DNA of 64,000 nucleotides, from positions 806,001 through 870,000 of the forward strand of contig JAPFFF010000055.1 of the NCBI GenBank assembly GCA_039105265.1. Reading direction: 5' to 3'. The DNA is from Tritrichomonas musculus (lineage: Eukaryota > Parabasalia > Tritrichomonadida > Tritrichomonadidae). The translations under genes and the position numbers were made by a program. The notes beneath the pieces were generated by a model. It was not told the DNA's origin and made no database searches. It was given only the letters and a program-made list of their open reading frames with translations. Below are positions 21,228-33,400 of the stretch, one piece after another (the first letter of the stretch is position 1; each line of letters starts with the position of its first letter).

Positions 21228-22003
21228 AATTTCACTATTTTGTATTTGACCTTGTTTTGGAAAAAAGTTAATAAAAAATCTTGAAAAAGTAGCGTTTAAA
21301 TATTTTTCAGGCTTCAGGACACTCTAAAAAAAAAAAAAATAGTTTTAAGTGCTTTTTGGTCTGTGAATACAAAATATTTTTACTTGATCTTGCTTACTAA
21401 TACCATTTAGCTTTGTCAAATATAAAGTACACCTTCACCTATAATTAATCCAGGGAATGTATGCATGTTAACTGAAATATCAAAAATAGTTTTCTACCAA
21501 CTAATTACATAAACACTATGAACAACCATTGAGAGTGAAGGTAATTCGTTGGCAATTATTAATTTACTTTCTTCATTACCAATAATTCACTAGTTTATAA
21601 AGAATTAATGGTTGTTCATTTTCGAAACAATTTTCGATACTATCTTTGGTATCAAATTATTAAAATGAATGCATTTGATAGATGTAATATGATATCCAAA
21701 ATAACTATTCCAGCAATATAGAGATTAAACGTCATTTAAATTAAAAAAAAAAAAACTTCTAAATATCAATTTCATTTGATTAAAAAACCAAAAACTTATT
21801 ATTTCTTATTTAAAGTATGTTTTTCCCAATTTAAATGTTCAATTTATTAATTTGAAAATCATTATATATTTGGAGTAAAAGTGAAAAATAGTTGAACTTA
21901 AAATCTTAGCAAATTCAAAGGATTATTTCAATATTTCAATGGCTTCCGTTTAATCATTTCAAAACAAAATTGGGCAAAATTGATGAAAATTTAATTTTTT
22001 TAA
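21228..22003. other. spacer with a small inverted repeat and the kinase-like gene promoter
   Basis: An inverted pair ATGAACAACCATT / AATGGTTGTTCAT spans about 21517-21615 (MITE-like or a hairpin). GATACTATCTTTGGTATC near 21637 is a short imperfect palindrome. TCATTTC at 21954-21960 may be the initiator of the downstream gene. No ORF. Confidence 0.45.
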
Positions 22004-23809
22004 ATGTCTCAAGAGCCTATTGTTAATTTAAGTAACTTTAAGATAAAAGGAAATTTGGGGAAAGATATGTTTGACGATCCTTACCTGATAGAGGAAATAA
22101 AAAGTGGGGAAAAGTTCATAGCCAAAACACCAATTAAAAATTTCAAAAACAAAAAAGATAAAATAGAATTAACCCAAAAGCTAGCGTCATATTCAAAATT
22201 TGACGATCCTTCTATTTTGCCCCTTTATGGCTACAGCTTAGCTGATTTTAATGGAAATCCTAATCCAACAATTATTACTAAATATATGGAAAACCAATCA
22301 GTTAAAGAATATATCAAAAACGCACATTGTTTTCCATCCTCACGAAAATACCTTATGATCTTTGGAATTGCCAAAGGAATGGAATTTTTACATTCTCATC
22401 AAATTATTCACCATAACTTGAAGCCTGAAAACATTTTGTTAGATCATCTTTACTTACCTCATATATCCGACTTTTATACATCGAAAATTTCCAATTCAAT
22501 AAACTCGATTGAATCAGATATTAATATCCTTTCTTACATGGCTCCAGAAATCTTAACCAAGAAAGCAATCACTCCCAAAGTAGATGTATATTCATTTGCA
22601 ATAATATCCTACGAGATAATTACCGAATCAGCCCCATTTCCAGAGATTCAAAATTTTGTGCAACTCCAAAATTTTCTCTCACAAAATAAACGTCCTGACC
22701 TTTCAAAAATTGACAGTGAACGGCTTCGTAATTTACTTAGTAAATGTTGGTCAGCAAATCCCGACGATCGTCCTGAATTCAAAGATATTGTTCACACTAT
22801 GCGAGAAGACAAATTTTGGATTGAAGGGAATGTTGACTTTTTTCAAGCTTGTTGTTACTTCCCTTTATTTGGAGATCATGGCAGTGATGATGCCAAGACG
22901 TTCTATTTTTATGGATATTATCTCGACAAGAAAGATGAATCAGAAAAGCTTAAAAATGAAGCACTAATTTTCTATAAAATGGCAGCCAATGAAGGCTATG
23001 TTGATGCTTTTTATAGACTCGGGAAAATGTATTGCGAAGGAGATGGCGTTGAATGTGACAAAGGAGAAGCATCTCGTTATTTTAAAGAATCTGCTGATAA
23101 AGGACATATGTTATCAATGTATAAATATGCGCTTTTATTGGATGAAGGAGATGGCATTGAATGTGACAAGAAAGAGGCAGCAAAGTATTACAAGATGGCA
23201 GCTGATGGAGGATACATAGATTCAATGTTCAATTATGCTATTTTATTGGATGAAGGAGATGGCATTGAATGTGACAAGAAAGAGGCAGCAAAGTATTACA
23301 AGATGGCTGCTGATGGAGGATACATTGAATCAATGTTCAATTATGCTATTTTATTGGATGAAGGAGATGGCATTGAATGTGACAAGAAAGAAGCAGCAAA
23401 GTATTACAAGATGGCAGCTGATGGAGGATGCATAGATTCAATGTTCAAGATCGCACTCATGCTCAGTAACGGCGATGGCGTTGTTGTTGATAAGAAAGAA
23501 GCTGCTCGCTATTTCAAAATGGCAGCTGATGGTGGTAGCATCTTGGCAATGGTTAATTATGCTGATATGCTATTTAATGGTGATGGAATTAATGCCGATA
23601 AGAAAGAAGCTGCCCGTTATTATAAATTGGCTGCTGATAATGGCAATGAGGAGGCTATGTTTGCTTATGCTAAAATGCTGGACGAAGGAGATGGTATTGA
23701 AGCAAACAAAAAAGAAGCACGTAGATACTTTCATGAAGCTGCTGACAATGGATATGAAGATGCAATTCAAAAATGTCAAGATTTTATTTTACAGGAAAAT
23801 CGCATGTAA
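22004..23809 (+). CDS. probable pseudokinase with eight Sel1 repeats
   Basis: Residues about 12-270 form a TKL-like protein kinase fold. The beta-3 lysine (FIAKT), the alpha-E region (GIAKGMEFLHSHQIIHH), LKPENILLD, MAPEIL and VDVYSFAIISYEI are all recognisable. The HRD catalytic motif reads HHN, DFG reads DFY and the Gly-rich loop is poor, so catalysis is doubtful. Residues about 310-590 hold eight Sel1 units of about 36 residues (YYKMAADGG..DSMFNYAILLDEGDGIECDKKEAAK). Kinase-Sel1 fusions are a trichomonad speciality. Likely a cytosolic scaffold or regulator. Confidence 0.85.
   Translation: MSQEPIVNLSNFKIKGNLGKDMFDDPYLIEEIKSGEKFIAKTPIKNFKNKKDKIELTQKLASYSKFDDPSILPLYGYSLADFNGNPNPTIITKYMENQSVKEYIKNAHCFPSSRKYLMIFGIAKGMEFLHSHQIIHHNLKPENILLDHLYLPHISDFYTSKISNSINSIESDINILSYMAPEILTKKAITPKVDVYSFAIISYEIITESAPFPEIQNFVQLQNFLSQNKRPDLSKIDSERLRNLLSKCWSANPDDRPEFKDIVHTMREDKFWIEGNVDFFQACCYFPLFGDHGSDDAKTFYFYGYYLDKKDESEKLKNEALIFYKMAANEGYVDAFYRLGKMYCEGDGVECDKGEASRYFKESADKGHMLSMYKYALLLDEGDGIECDKKEAAKYYKMAADGGYIDSMFNYAILLDEGDGIECDKKEAAKYYKMAADGGYIESMFNYAILLDEGDGIECDKKEAAKYYKMAADGGCIDSMFKIALMLSNGDGVVVDKKEAARYFKMAADGGSILAMVNYADMLFNGDGINADKKEAARYYKLAADNGNEEAMFAYAKMLDEGDGIEANKKEARRYFHEAADNGYEDAIQKCQDFILQENRM
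23118..23440 (+). repeat. 108-bp tandem repeats within the Sel1 region
   Basis: Three consecutive 108-base units (36 codons) differ at only a few positions; flanking units are more diverged. The pattern shows recent expansion by unequal exchange. Confidence 0.75.
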
Positions 23810-24799
23810 TTGAAAATGATTAAATTAACTCAAAAACCTAATATGTAGAATAAATAAACTTTTTTATGGTTCAATAAATATTAGATGCAATTTGCATTTA
23901 ATGTTTTTTTTTTTTAAAACAAATCTTGATTTTTTTAAAAAAAGATATTCGTTATTTTATATCAAAAATGGTTAACAATTGTATTCTAATTTATTAACCA
24001 ATTATGATTAAAATAATACTTTGCTTTAATTATGTTTATTTAATTCCTAATGGATTTTTTTGGCCATGCCTCCATATTTTCAAGATCCTTTTATGATGTT
24101 AATCTATGCTTTTGTTTAAAAACGCAAAACTACATTTTTTTAATCAAATAGTATCTTGATTATTTGTTAAGCCATCAAATATCTATATATTGTTCGTATA
24201 AATAAGATTTTGCGTTATTGACAAATCACAGTGTCTGTTATTTTCGTTTTTGATGCTTGATGGAGAGATGTTAAGTATATTCTTCTTGCAAGTGGATTTT
24301 TTTGTATTTATTTTTTTGAAGGCTGTCATAATGTTTTCTTGTTCAATTGGTGCACTTATATAGCTTTATAGTTCTTATAAAACATATTTTTTATGCTTGT
24401 TTTTATTAGTTTTTGTGAAATACATGAATTGATATTTTTTTTCTCTATAAGTTTGACATAATTCGGTTTTTCTTTCCTAGAGAACTGTTTTCTGCTCAAA
24501 TCTTTATGGAGTTAATAAATACTTTTGATAATTTTTAACTAAGAAAATGAAGATTTGATCAATGGTCTTTCATGCTTATGTTTTCCATTTTATAAGTCAA
24601 AAACAAGAGAAAGTTTCCTTTTTCTGTGGTTATCATAATTTTTTTTATGATACTTATTGAATTCATTAATTATTTCATATTAAATATTTCCACATATTAG
24701 CATTAAAGATCTTTCTTAAAAAAAAGAATCAGTATTTGAAATATGTTTTATTAATACAACAACTGGAAAAATGTTACCATAATTGAAATATTTTTGATA
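23810..24799. other. spacer, no gene seen
   Basis: Nearly 1 kb of T-rich sequence with no ORF or RNA gene that I can support. It holds the 3' ends of the two convergent flanking genes. Confidence 0.5.
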
Positions 24800-25417
24800 T
24801 TAAAAATTTAAAAATTTATTGAAATCAAATATATTGCTCTCCGGTGATAAATTGCTATTTTGTTTATTAGAATCATCTGTATTAATATTTGAATAATCGA
24901 AATTATCAATTTCTTGATTTGCTTTAATTTCTTGAAAAATATTTGGTTTCTGAGAAATACTTCTTTTTTTTGGGTTCTTGCTATGACTATCTTTTTGTAA
25001 TTTTGAAATCATATTTAATTGATATTTTGAATATGAAGATAATACTTTTGGATCATTCGTATATGATACTAATCTTTGTAAAATAGCTGAGTTGAGCTGG
25101 TATATTTCAAAGAAAAAAAACTCAGCATACCAACAGTATAAAGAATCCTTCATTCTTTTAGTCTGTTGTTGCAAATGAATTCCATCCTTAATTGCTTTAT
25201 ATTCTTCTTCGAGCTGCTTTCCAAATAAATATAGTTCATCTTTCTTTATACTTAATTGTTCAAATAAATCTTTGATTAATAGATATTTATCTCCTAATTG
25301 GACGATCTTCATTTTAATCCTTTTTTTCAATCTTTTTGTTTGCTCTGCAATTGGAAATTGGCTGATTTGGTTATCTTTGACATATAATAATGAATAATCT
25401 TTGTTTTTATTGTGCAT
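24800..25417 (-). CDS. orphan coiled-coil protein
   Basis: 205 residues, unrecognised. The N-terminal half is charged and helical (QTKRLKKRIKMKIVQLGD, then KKDELYLFGKQLEEEYKAIKDG), followed by an aromatic patch YCWYAEFFFFEIYQ and a Ser/Asn-rich tail. Codon content and a clean ATG support a real gene. No membrane segment or signal peptide. It stands alone between long spacers. Confidence 0.55.
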   Translation of the reverse strand: MHNKNKDYSLLYVKDNQISQFPIAEQTKRLKKRIKMKIVQLGDKYLLIKDLFEQLSIKKDELYLFGKQLEEEYKAIKDGIHLQQQTKRMKDSLYCWYAEFFFFEIYQLNSAILQRLVSYTNDPKVLSSYSKYQLNMISKLQKDSHSKNPKKRSISQKPNIFQEIKANQEIDNFDYSNINTDDSNKQNSNLSPESNIFDFNKFLNF

Positions 25418-27435
25418 TTTAAAATTTGTTTTTGAAGAATGTGTATTTGCTAATTCAATTTTTTCTGATAAAAAAAATATTTTTCTGATATATTTATAAG
25501 AAAATCATTATAAAAAAATATTTCCAAATAGCCAATTTCATTGTAATATGAAATTTTCAATTCTCAATTGAAAAAATTGACATGATATAAGGTAAGAATG
25601 TTATTTTATTAATTTATCGGTTTCTAAATAGGAAAGAACATTGGAAACTATTTATTTATTTAGAAATTATCTTAATTATGCTAGTTTTAAAAAATTACAA
25701 TACTAGCGTCTCCTACAAATAAATTATGGAAAATTTTTTTATTTGACACTTGAAACTTTTTGAAAAAAGCATTTTCAAATCAAATTAATTTGTCTTAAAG
25801 CCTTGGTGGATAATTTTTAATATGTTACAAACCAAACATAGCAACATATTGCGCCAAAAATTTAATCGATAAAACGCAGATTTTGATTTGTGACTAATTT
25901 CATTGAGTTCTTGAAGAAAAAAAAATATTATATCTAGGTTTTTCATTTTTACAAAAATAAGTTCCATTATAGAGAATTTATGGTTTTTATAGCATTTTTG
26001 ATTACTCATGATATTTTTCTTTTTACTTCTTTCTGAAAGTGTAATATAATATCATGAGTATTTTTTTTTTTAATTCAAAATAATCGAAATCTTTATAATA
26101 TCAATTTTAGATCATATTATATTATGTGAATGAGAATACTTAATTCATGTTTTTTTAGTTCATTGCCTCCAAAACAATCTAATAATTCTAATAATCAATG
26201 AAAATTTGATATTTCAAATCATTCTCTCTGAATTGTAGTTTTATGAACAGGGGAAATAAATAATTTGTTTGTTTGTTAATTTGGAAATTTTTACTTTTTA
26301 TATTTTTTCCATTTTTTATTTGCCCTGTTCATATTTTTTTCCACTTTATAAATTTGAAAATTCATTTTATATTTAGGCATTATCATCATATTTTAATATG
26401 AAATCTTATATGAACATTACCTTATATATTAATTTTCAATTTTACAAACACTAATATCATAAATCAATATGTAAAATATTTTTTTTATTTGAAATATAAA
26501 ATAATACTCTATTCATAATATTCTCCAATATATCTTAAGAATATCGACAAAAATGAAAAATATATTGAAAATAAATATATTGTAATTTAATATAATAATA
26601 TTTAGATAAAAAGTCTGAATTTTTTGTTTTTATTTAAAGTATATTAATTCTCTTATAATTATATCTGAATTATAAAAAAATATTACTTCATAACTATTGC
26701 AAATATAATTCCAAGAAAATTGCAGAATGTTAAAAATGAAAGAAATTCTTTTAAAAATATGATACAGAAAGCAGATATTTAAATAGGTAAAAGTATTTTT
26801 TAATATTAATTTCATAGTAGTCTTTCAAAATTTTGAGAACATGGATGTATTCAAATATTTTCCAAAAAAAAAAAAAAATTAAATATTAAAATTTGAGAAT
26901 CAACAGAAAAAGCGATTAAGGATATATGGATGGAAAATATAACCGTTGAACGATAGATATTAAAATCATTATTTTTTTTCGACCATTTGAGCTTTTTTTA
27001 ACATTAAAACCTATCAAGCTCTGTTTTTGAAACATAAAAGATGCATTTTTTAACCATTCAAAATTGTCAAGAATTCAAATGTTAAGAAAAGTTGAAAAAA
27101 CTCATTCATGAAGTTTCTTGTCTAAAGTAATATTTTATAATGAATAAATTCTTTCTTGTATCCAATATTAGATGTAATATCATATTTTATAACTAGTACA
27201 ATTGGAAACCTTTATTTTTTCCGGAGGAATCATAAAAATTTTAAATACAAAACCAAGTTTTCAGGTTTTTCTGATAAATTCCGAGAATTAAAATTCAAAG
27301 AGATAATTTTACATATATATTTGATTATGTTTTTTAAAAAAAAATACTTTCAATCCACTGATAATTTCATTTCTTTGATATAACCAAAGTTAAGTGTTTG
27401 CTGAACAATTCAAAATTCAATCATTTAAAATCTGA
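25418..27435. other. 2 kb spacer with small inverted repeats
   Basis: No credible gene; short ORFs at 25785-26009, 26630-26815 and 27156-27383 are low-complexity. Inverted pairs: TACTCATGATATT / AATATCATGAGTA (about 25999-26060) and the element at 26242-26333. Confidence 0.5.
26242..26333. repeat. 92-bp inverted-repeat element
   Basis: TATGAACAGGGGAAATAAA pairs with TTTATTTGCCCTGTTCATA with one mismatch, leaving about 50 bases of AT-rich loop. It is MITE-sized; no target duplication is evident. Confidence 0.5.
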
Positions 27436-27470
27436 TCATTTCATTTTATTTTTATTAAGTTTTATCAACC
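27436..27470 (+). promoter_or_regulatory. initiator of the giant Cys-rich gene
   Basis: TCATTTCATTTTA at 27436-27448 fits the trichomonad initiator TCA(Y)TTT and lies 22 bases before the ATG. Confidence 0.45.
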
Positions 27471-30400
27471 ATGCTCTTAATTTTCTTATTGTTTTTAGAT
27501 TTAAAAGCAATATCAAAACCAAAAGAAGGTGAAAATACCTCTAACGAATGTGAAACTAATTCACATTGCTTAGAATGCAAAGCAGATGCAAAATCTTTCT
27601 GCTTATCATGTATTCCAGGTTATGGATTATCTCTAGATGAAACAGGAACTTCAACAGGCCAATGCAATTCGTGTGATTCAAACTGTGCAGAATGTAATGA
27701 TAATTATAAAAATTGTTCAGTATGCAAGCCTCATTATTACTTACAAAGTTCAGGTTCACAACAATATTATAATTGTCAAGAATGTTCATATGAATGTGAA
27801 AATTGTTCAGATTATTCTACTTGCACAACATGCAAAGAAGGATACGGATTTGTTTTAGGTTCTGACAACAAACCTACAGGCCAATGCCAACAATGCAATA
27901 ATTGGGATTCATGTCTTGAATGTTACAATGATTACACAAAATGTGAATTATGCCGATATAGATATGGTCTAGAGATCGATGAAAATGGGATTTCTACTGG
28001 ATTATGTCAAATTTGCCAAATTAGCAATTGTGAAGTTTGCGCAAATGACTATACAAAATGTACCTCATGCTTATTTGACTTAGGAGTTAAGATAACTGGT
28101 AGTACAGTGGAATGTGTTAGGTGCCAAGATGATCATTGTAGTAAATGTTCAGAAGATTACGCTCTTTGTAAGGGGTGCTATGGTGGGTATGGTTTTGTTC
28201 TCAACGAAGACGGAACTAGTAGTGGGAAATGTGGATCCTGTCCAGAAAACTGTAATGATTGCCAAGAAAATAATAAAACATGCACATTGCACGGTTGTTC
28301 TTCCTACTATGGACCTGTATTGGATGAAAATGGCAAATTTACAGGACAATGCGGGGCTTGTCCAGATAATTGTTATACATGTGAAGATACAAATACATTT
28401 TGTACTTCATGCAGCAGTGGTTATGGCAAAGTAGTCGATACTAATGGCAAAGATACTGGAACTTGTGCCAGATGTCCAAATAATTGCACATCATGCAGTA
28501 ATAATAATAATACTTACTGCGATTTAGGCTCATGTGAATCCCGTTTTGGACCAATTTATGACAAAAATGGTGTTTATACAGGAGAATGTGGACATTGCCC
28601 AGATAATTGTCTTCAATGCAATTCAAATTATTCACGATGCGATGAAAGCTATTGCGATAGTCAGAACGGCTTTATTATCGGAGAAGATGGTCAGCCAACA
28701 GGTCAATGTGGACCTTGTCCAGAGTTTTGCGATTATTGCCAAAAAAATAACTCTTATTGTGAAACATGCTTAAGTGGTTATGGTATTGTACTTGATGAAA
28801 AAGGTGTCTATACAGGAAGATGTGCAAAGTGCCCAGATAATTGTACAAAATGCAGTCAATATAACCATAGTTATTGTGATGAAGGATACTGTGAATATGG
28901 TTATGGACCTATATATGAAGATGATGTTAATACAGGAAGATGTGCAAAGTGCCCAGATCATTGTTCAAGATGCAGTGATGATAGCACCTATTGTGATTTA
29001 GGTAATTGTGACAGTGGCTTTGGTCCATTGTATGATGAAAAAGGAGATTATAAAGGTAAATGCAGACCTTGTCCAGATCATTGCAATTCATGCTTTTCAA
29101 ATAGTTCTCGTTGTGATTCAGGTAGATGTGAAGAATATTATGGAGCTGTCATTGGAGAAGATGGTGAACCTACAGGAAAATGCGGTCCTTGTCCAGATCA
29201 TTGCAATTCATGCTCTTCAAATAGTTCTCGTTGTGATTCAGGTAGATGTGAAGAATATTATGGAGCTGTCATTGGAGAAGATGGTGAACCTACAGGAAAA
29301 TGCGGTCATTGTCCAGCAAATTGTCAAGAATGCAGAGATGATTCATCTAATTGCACATCATGCTTTTATAATTACGGGTTTGTAATTGGTGAAGATGGAT
29401 ACCGAACAGGAAAATGCGATTCTTGCCCAGAATTTTGTAATGACCAATGTTATCAAAACGCAGCTTTTTGTGATAATTGCAAATATGGAACAGGACCAGT
29501 CATTGATAGTGATGGAAACCCAACCGGAAAATGTACAAGATGTCCTGCTTTTTGTCATTCTTGTTCTGAAAATTCAGCAATCTGTGATGAATGCGAATAT
29601 AGTTATGGACCAATATTAAACGAGAAAAATGAAAAAACTGGACAATGCGGCAGATGCCCAGATATGTGCGGTTCTTGTTCAGATAATTATCTATTTTGTT
29701 CAGAATGCTATTCTAATGCTGGTCCAATTTTAGATGATGATGACAAACCTACTGGAAAATGTAGCCATTGTCCGCCTAATTGCCAAGATTGTCATCAGAA
29801 TCATACTTCTTGCTCAAATTGCTATGATGGATATGGGCCATCTATTGGAAAAAATGGAGAAAAGACTGGACAATGCGCTCCATGTCCTGAAAACTGTGGC
29901 GAATGTGCCGATGATGCAAAAATTTGTACAAGATGCTATTCAGGTTATGGTCTCATTTTAGACTCTGATGGAAATTCAACAGGAAGATGTGCTCCTTGCA
30001 CAGAAAACTGCGGTGAATGCTCTTCAAATTATTCAGAATGCACTCGATGCGAGTATGGTTATGGATTTGTTCTTGGAACTGATAAAAAACCAACTAATCG
30101 ATGTGAAAAATGCACAGATAATTGTGAAAGTTGCTATGATAATTACATGAATTGCACATCCTGTGAAGATGGATATGGCCCTATTATTACCAAAAAAGGC
30201 ATAAATACAGGAAGATGTGGTCAATGTCCAGAAAATTGCAATTCATGCAGTTCAAATTCATCTCAATGCTCATATTGCAAATCTGGATTTGGCCACTTAT
30301 TTGAAAACAATACAGATACAGGCAAATGTGCTCCATGTCCAGAAAATTGTGATGAATGCGAAGAAGATTCAACTCAATGCACAAGTTGTAAGAATAAATA

Positions 30401-33400
30401 TGGCTTTATTGTGCTAGACAATAATGAAAGAACTGGTAAATGCGCACCATGCCCTGAAAATTGTTCATATTGTAATGATGATCATGAAATATGTAATTCA
30501 TGCGAATCAGGATATGGACCATTAGTCATAAATGGGACTAAAACACAACAATGTGCTCCATGCCCAGACAATTGCCAATCTTGCTATAATGATCATGAAA
30601 TATGTAATTCATGCGAATCAGGATATGGTTATGAATATGATGAAAATAACTATCAAACTGGAAAATGCGCTCCTTGTCCGGCAAATTGCCAAAGTTGTTT
30701 TTCTTCAAACTCTTGCAGCAACTGTGCTAATGGATTTGGATATGCGAAAGATAGTAATGGTGTTTTACATCATGACCAATGTGTTAAATGCATTGATGTT
30801 GGCTGCGATAGTTGCAGTTATGATTCAACAATTTGTACTTTTTGCAAAGAAGGTTATGGTACATTAAGAGATGAATATGGAGTAATATTAGGCAAATGTG
30901 AGAAATGCTCAGCAAACTGCAACTCTTGTTACGATAATTCCAAAATTTGCATTTCATGCGAATCAGGTTATGGATATGCTAATTCTGATGACAGATCAAC
31001 ACGTGAATGCAAATTATGTCCAGAAGGATGTAGCAGTTGTTCATACAATTCTTCAAAATGCGATAGATGTTTTGATGGATGGGGATTTGTTGTTGGAAAA
31101 GATGGCTTACCTACTGGCAAGTGTGAAAAATGCGCATCATATTGTAATCGTTGTGATTCAAATTCTAAAATATGTACAGAATGTGCCAATGGATTTGGAT
31201 TAGTATTAGATGAAAAAGGTGTTCAATCTAATGAATGCAGACAATGTCCTGACAATTGTGATGAATGCAACTATAATTATAGTAAATGTGATAGGTGTAA
31301 TTATGGATATGGATATATTATTGACCAAAATGGTAATAATACAGGTGTTTGCGGTTCTTGTCCAGAAAATTGTCAATATTGTCTTCCTGACAACTCATGG
31401 TGTAATAATTGCCAATATGGATCTGGCTTTGTTGTTAAAAATGGAGTTATAACAAACCAATGCAGTTCATGTCCTGGTTATTGTTCAGACTGTACATATG
31501 ATTCATCAAAGTGCTCAGTTTGTTATTCTAAAGCTGGATTTGTTTTGGATTCCAATGGAATTAGAACAGGACAATGTGCCCAATGCTCAGTAAGATTTTG
31601 TGAATATTGTAATGATGATTACACCGTATGCGATCAGTGTGATGAAGATGAAGGATATGGATTTGTTCCAGATGCAAACGGAAATCCAACAGGTCTTTGT
31701 GCTAAGTGCATAGATAACTGTGCAAAATGTGATTTATCAAATACTTGCAAATCATGCAATTCTGGTTACGCCTTAACAACAAAAGATAATGTTTATAAAT
31801 GTGAACCATGTCCTCAAAATTGCGCAAGCTGTAATAGTAGTAATATTACTCAATGCTATGGTTGCCTTCCTGGATTTGGATTTTCTTATAATAATAAAGG
31901 TGATAGTACAGGAAGATGCGTGTCATGCACAACTCAACATTGCTCAGATTGCGATGATAATTATACTGTTTGTTCATCATGCGAAGATGGATATACAATT
32001 GTTGATGATGTTTGTGTTAAATGTCCATCAAATTGTGAAAGTTGCCGTTCTCCAACAATTTGTGATTACTGTAATGATGGGTATTATAAGGTATCAAGTG
32101 GAGAAAAATATGGACAATGTGCCAAATGTTCTGACCATTGTGAATATTGCACTGATTTCCCATCTTGCAATCATTGTGAAGATGGCTACGTTGTATCTTC
32201 TCAACCAGGTTCTAATTATGGTAAATGTGTTAAATGCCCAGCTAACTGCGCATATTGTGATAGGAAAAACAATAATATATGTACAAGCTGCAATGAAGGT
32301 TATACTTTACAAGAAAAAAATGGACAATGTGTTAAATGTCCTGATAATTGTCTTTATTGCGATGAATCAATGAATTGTCTTTTTTGTGGTGAAGGATATG
32401 GTTTCATATACGAAAATGATGTTATTACTCAAAGATGTGGAACTTGTTCTGATTCAAATTGCAAATTGTGCTATGAAAATAGAGATAAATGCGATACTTG
32501 TAAAGAGGGTTATGAACTTGATGCATTTCCACATTCACCACACTATTTGACTTGCATCCCAGAAAATTATGCAACTGAATGCTCTGTCCAGAATTGTATG
32601 AAATGTCTCTATAATCTTCCAAATAGTTGTGCAACATGCAATAATGGCTATCAATTAGGCAGAGATCTTTTATGCGCAAAAGCTCTTGAAGTAGTTGAAA
32701 AGCCAAAACCTACTCCTGTTAGAGAGGATGTTCGAGAAGAAGATTGTGAAAATGGAAAATGTACTATTGATACAAATGATTATACAGAAACAAATTCTAA
32801 TCAGCAACTAGTTTTATCTTTACAAATAAATCAAGAAAGTGCAGCTAGTGTTAATTTGACTAGTAAAAATAAACAAAATGTTGCATTAGAAATTCCTTCT
32901 TCTTATTCAGAAGTTAATATTAGCTCAAACAATCACGTTGATATCAAACCAATGACGAGTTCTTTGACAATCAACTTGGATGATAAAACGTCAGCATCAA
33001 TAGTTGATGCACAAGGTGAAATTACAATTGGTTCATCAACAAATAGTAGAAGCATTACTTTGAATGAAGTACAACCTTCATCTGAAAATTTCGTTTTGAT
33101 TCCTGAAATCCCTGTTACTATTGAAGCTGTTGATTTTGGAGGAGGAAAAACAGCTTCTCTTGTAGTAAACTCGAATAAAAAAGTTGAGATTAAATCAGTA
33201 ACAGTACAACAAACAGGAAAAGCTATCATCAATAATGCAGTTATCAATGGAATAGTCAGTCTTGGTTTTTCATCAAGTATTGAAGTAGATCAAAAAGTCG
33301 ACTTAACTTCAGCTACTCTCGAAGTTCCATATAGTGAATCATATTCACAAGGATGGTCTGACAAGGCTCCAATCAATGGCTATTTCGGTTCAATTCCTAA

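Noticed and set aside
28114-32373. Many ORFs of 60-190 codons in other frames of the Cys-rich gene
   Set aside because: They are out-of-frame shadows of a periodic coding sequence on both strands.
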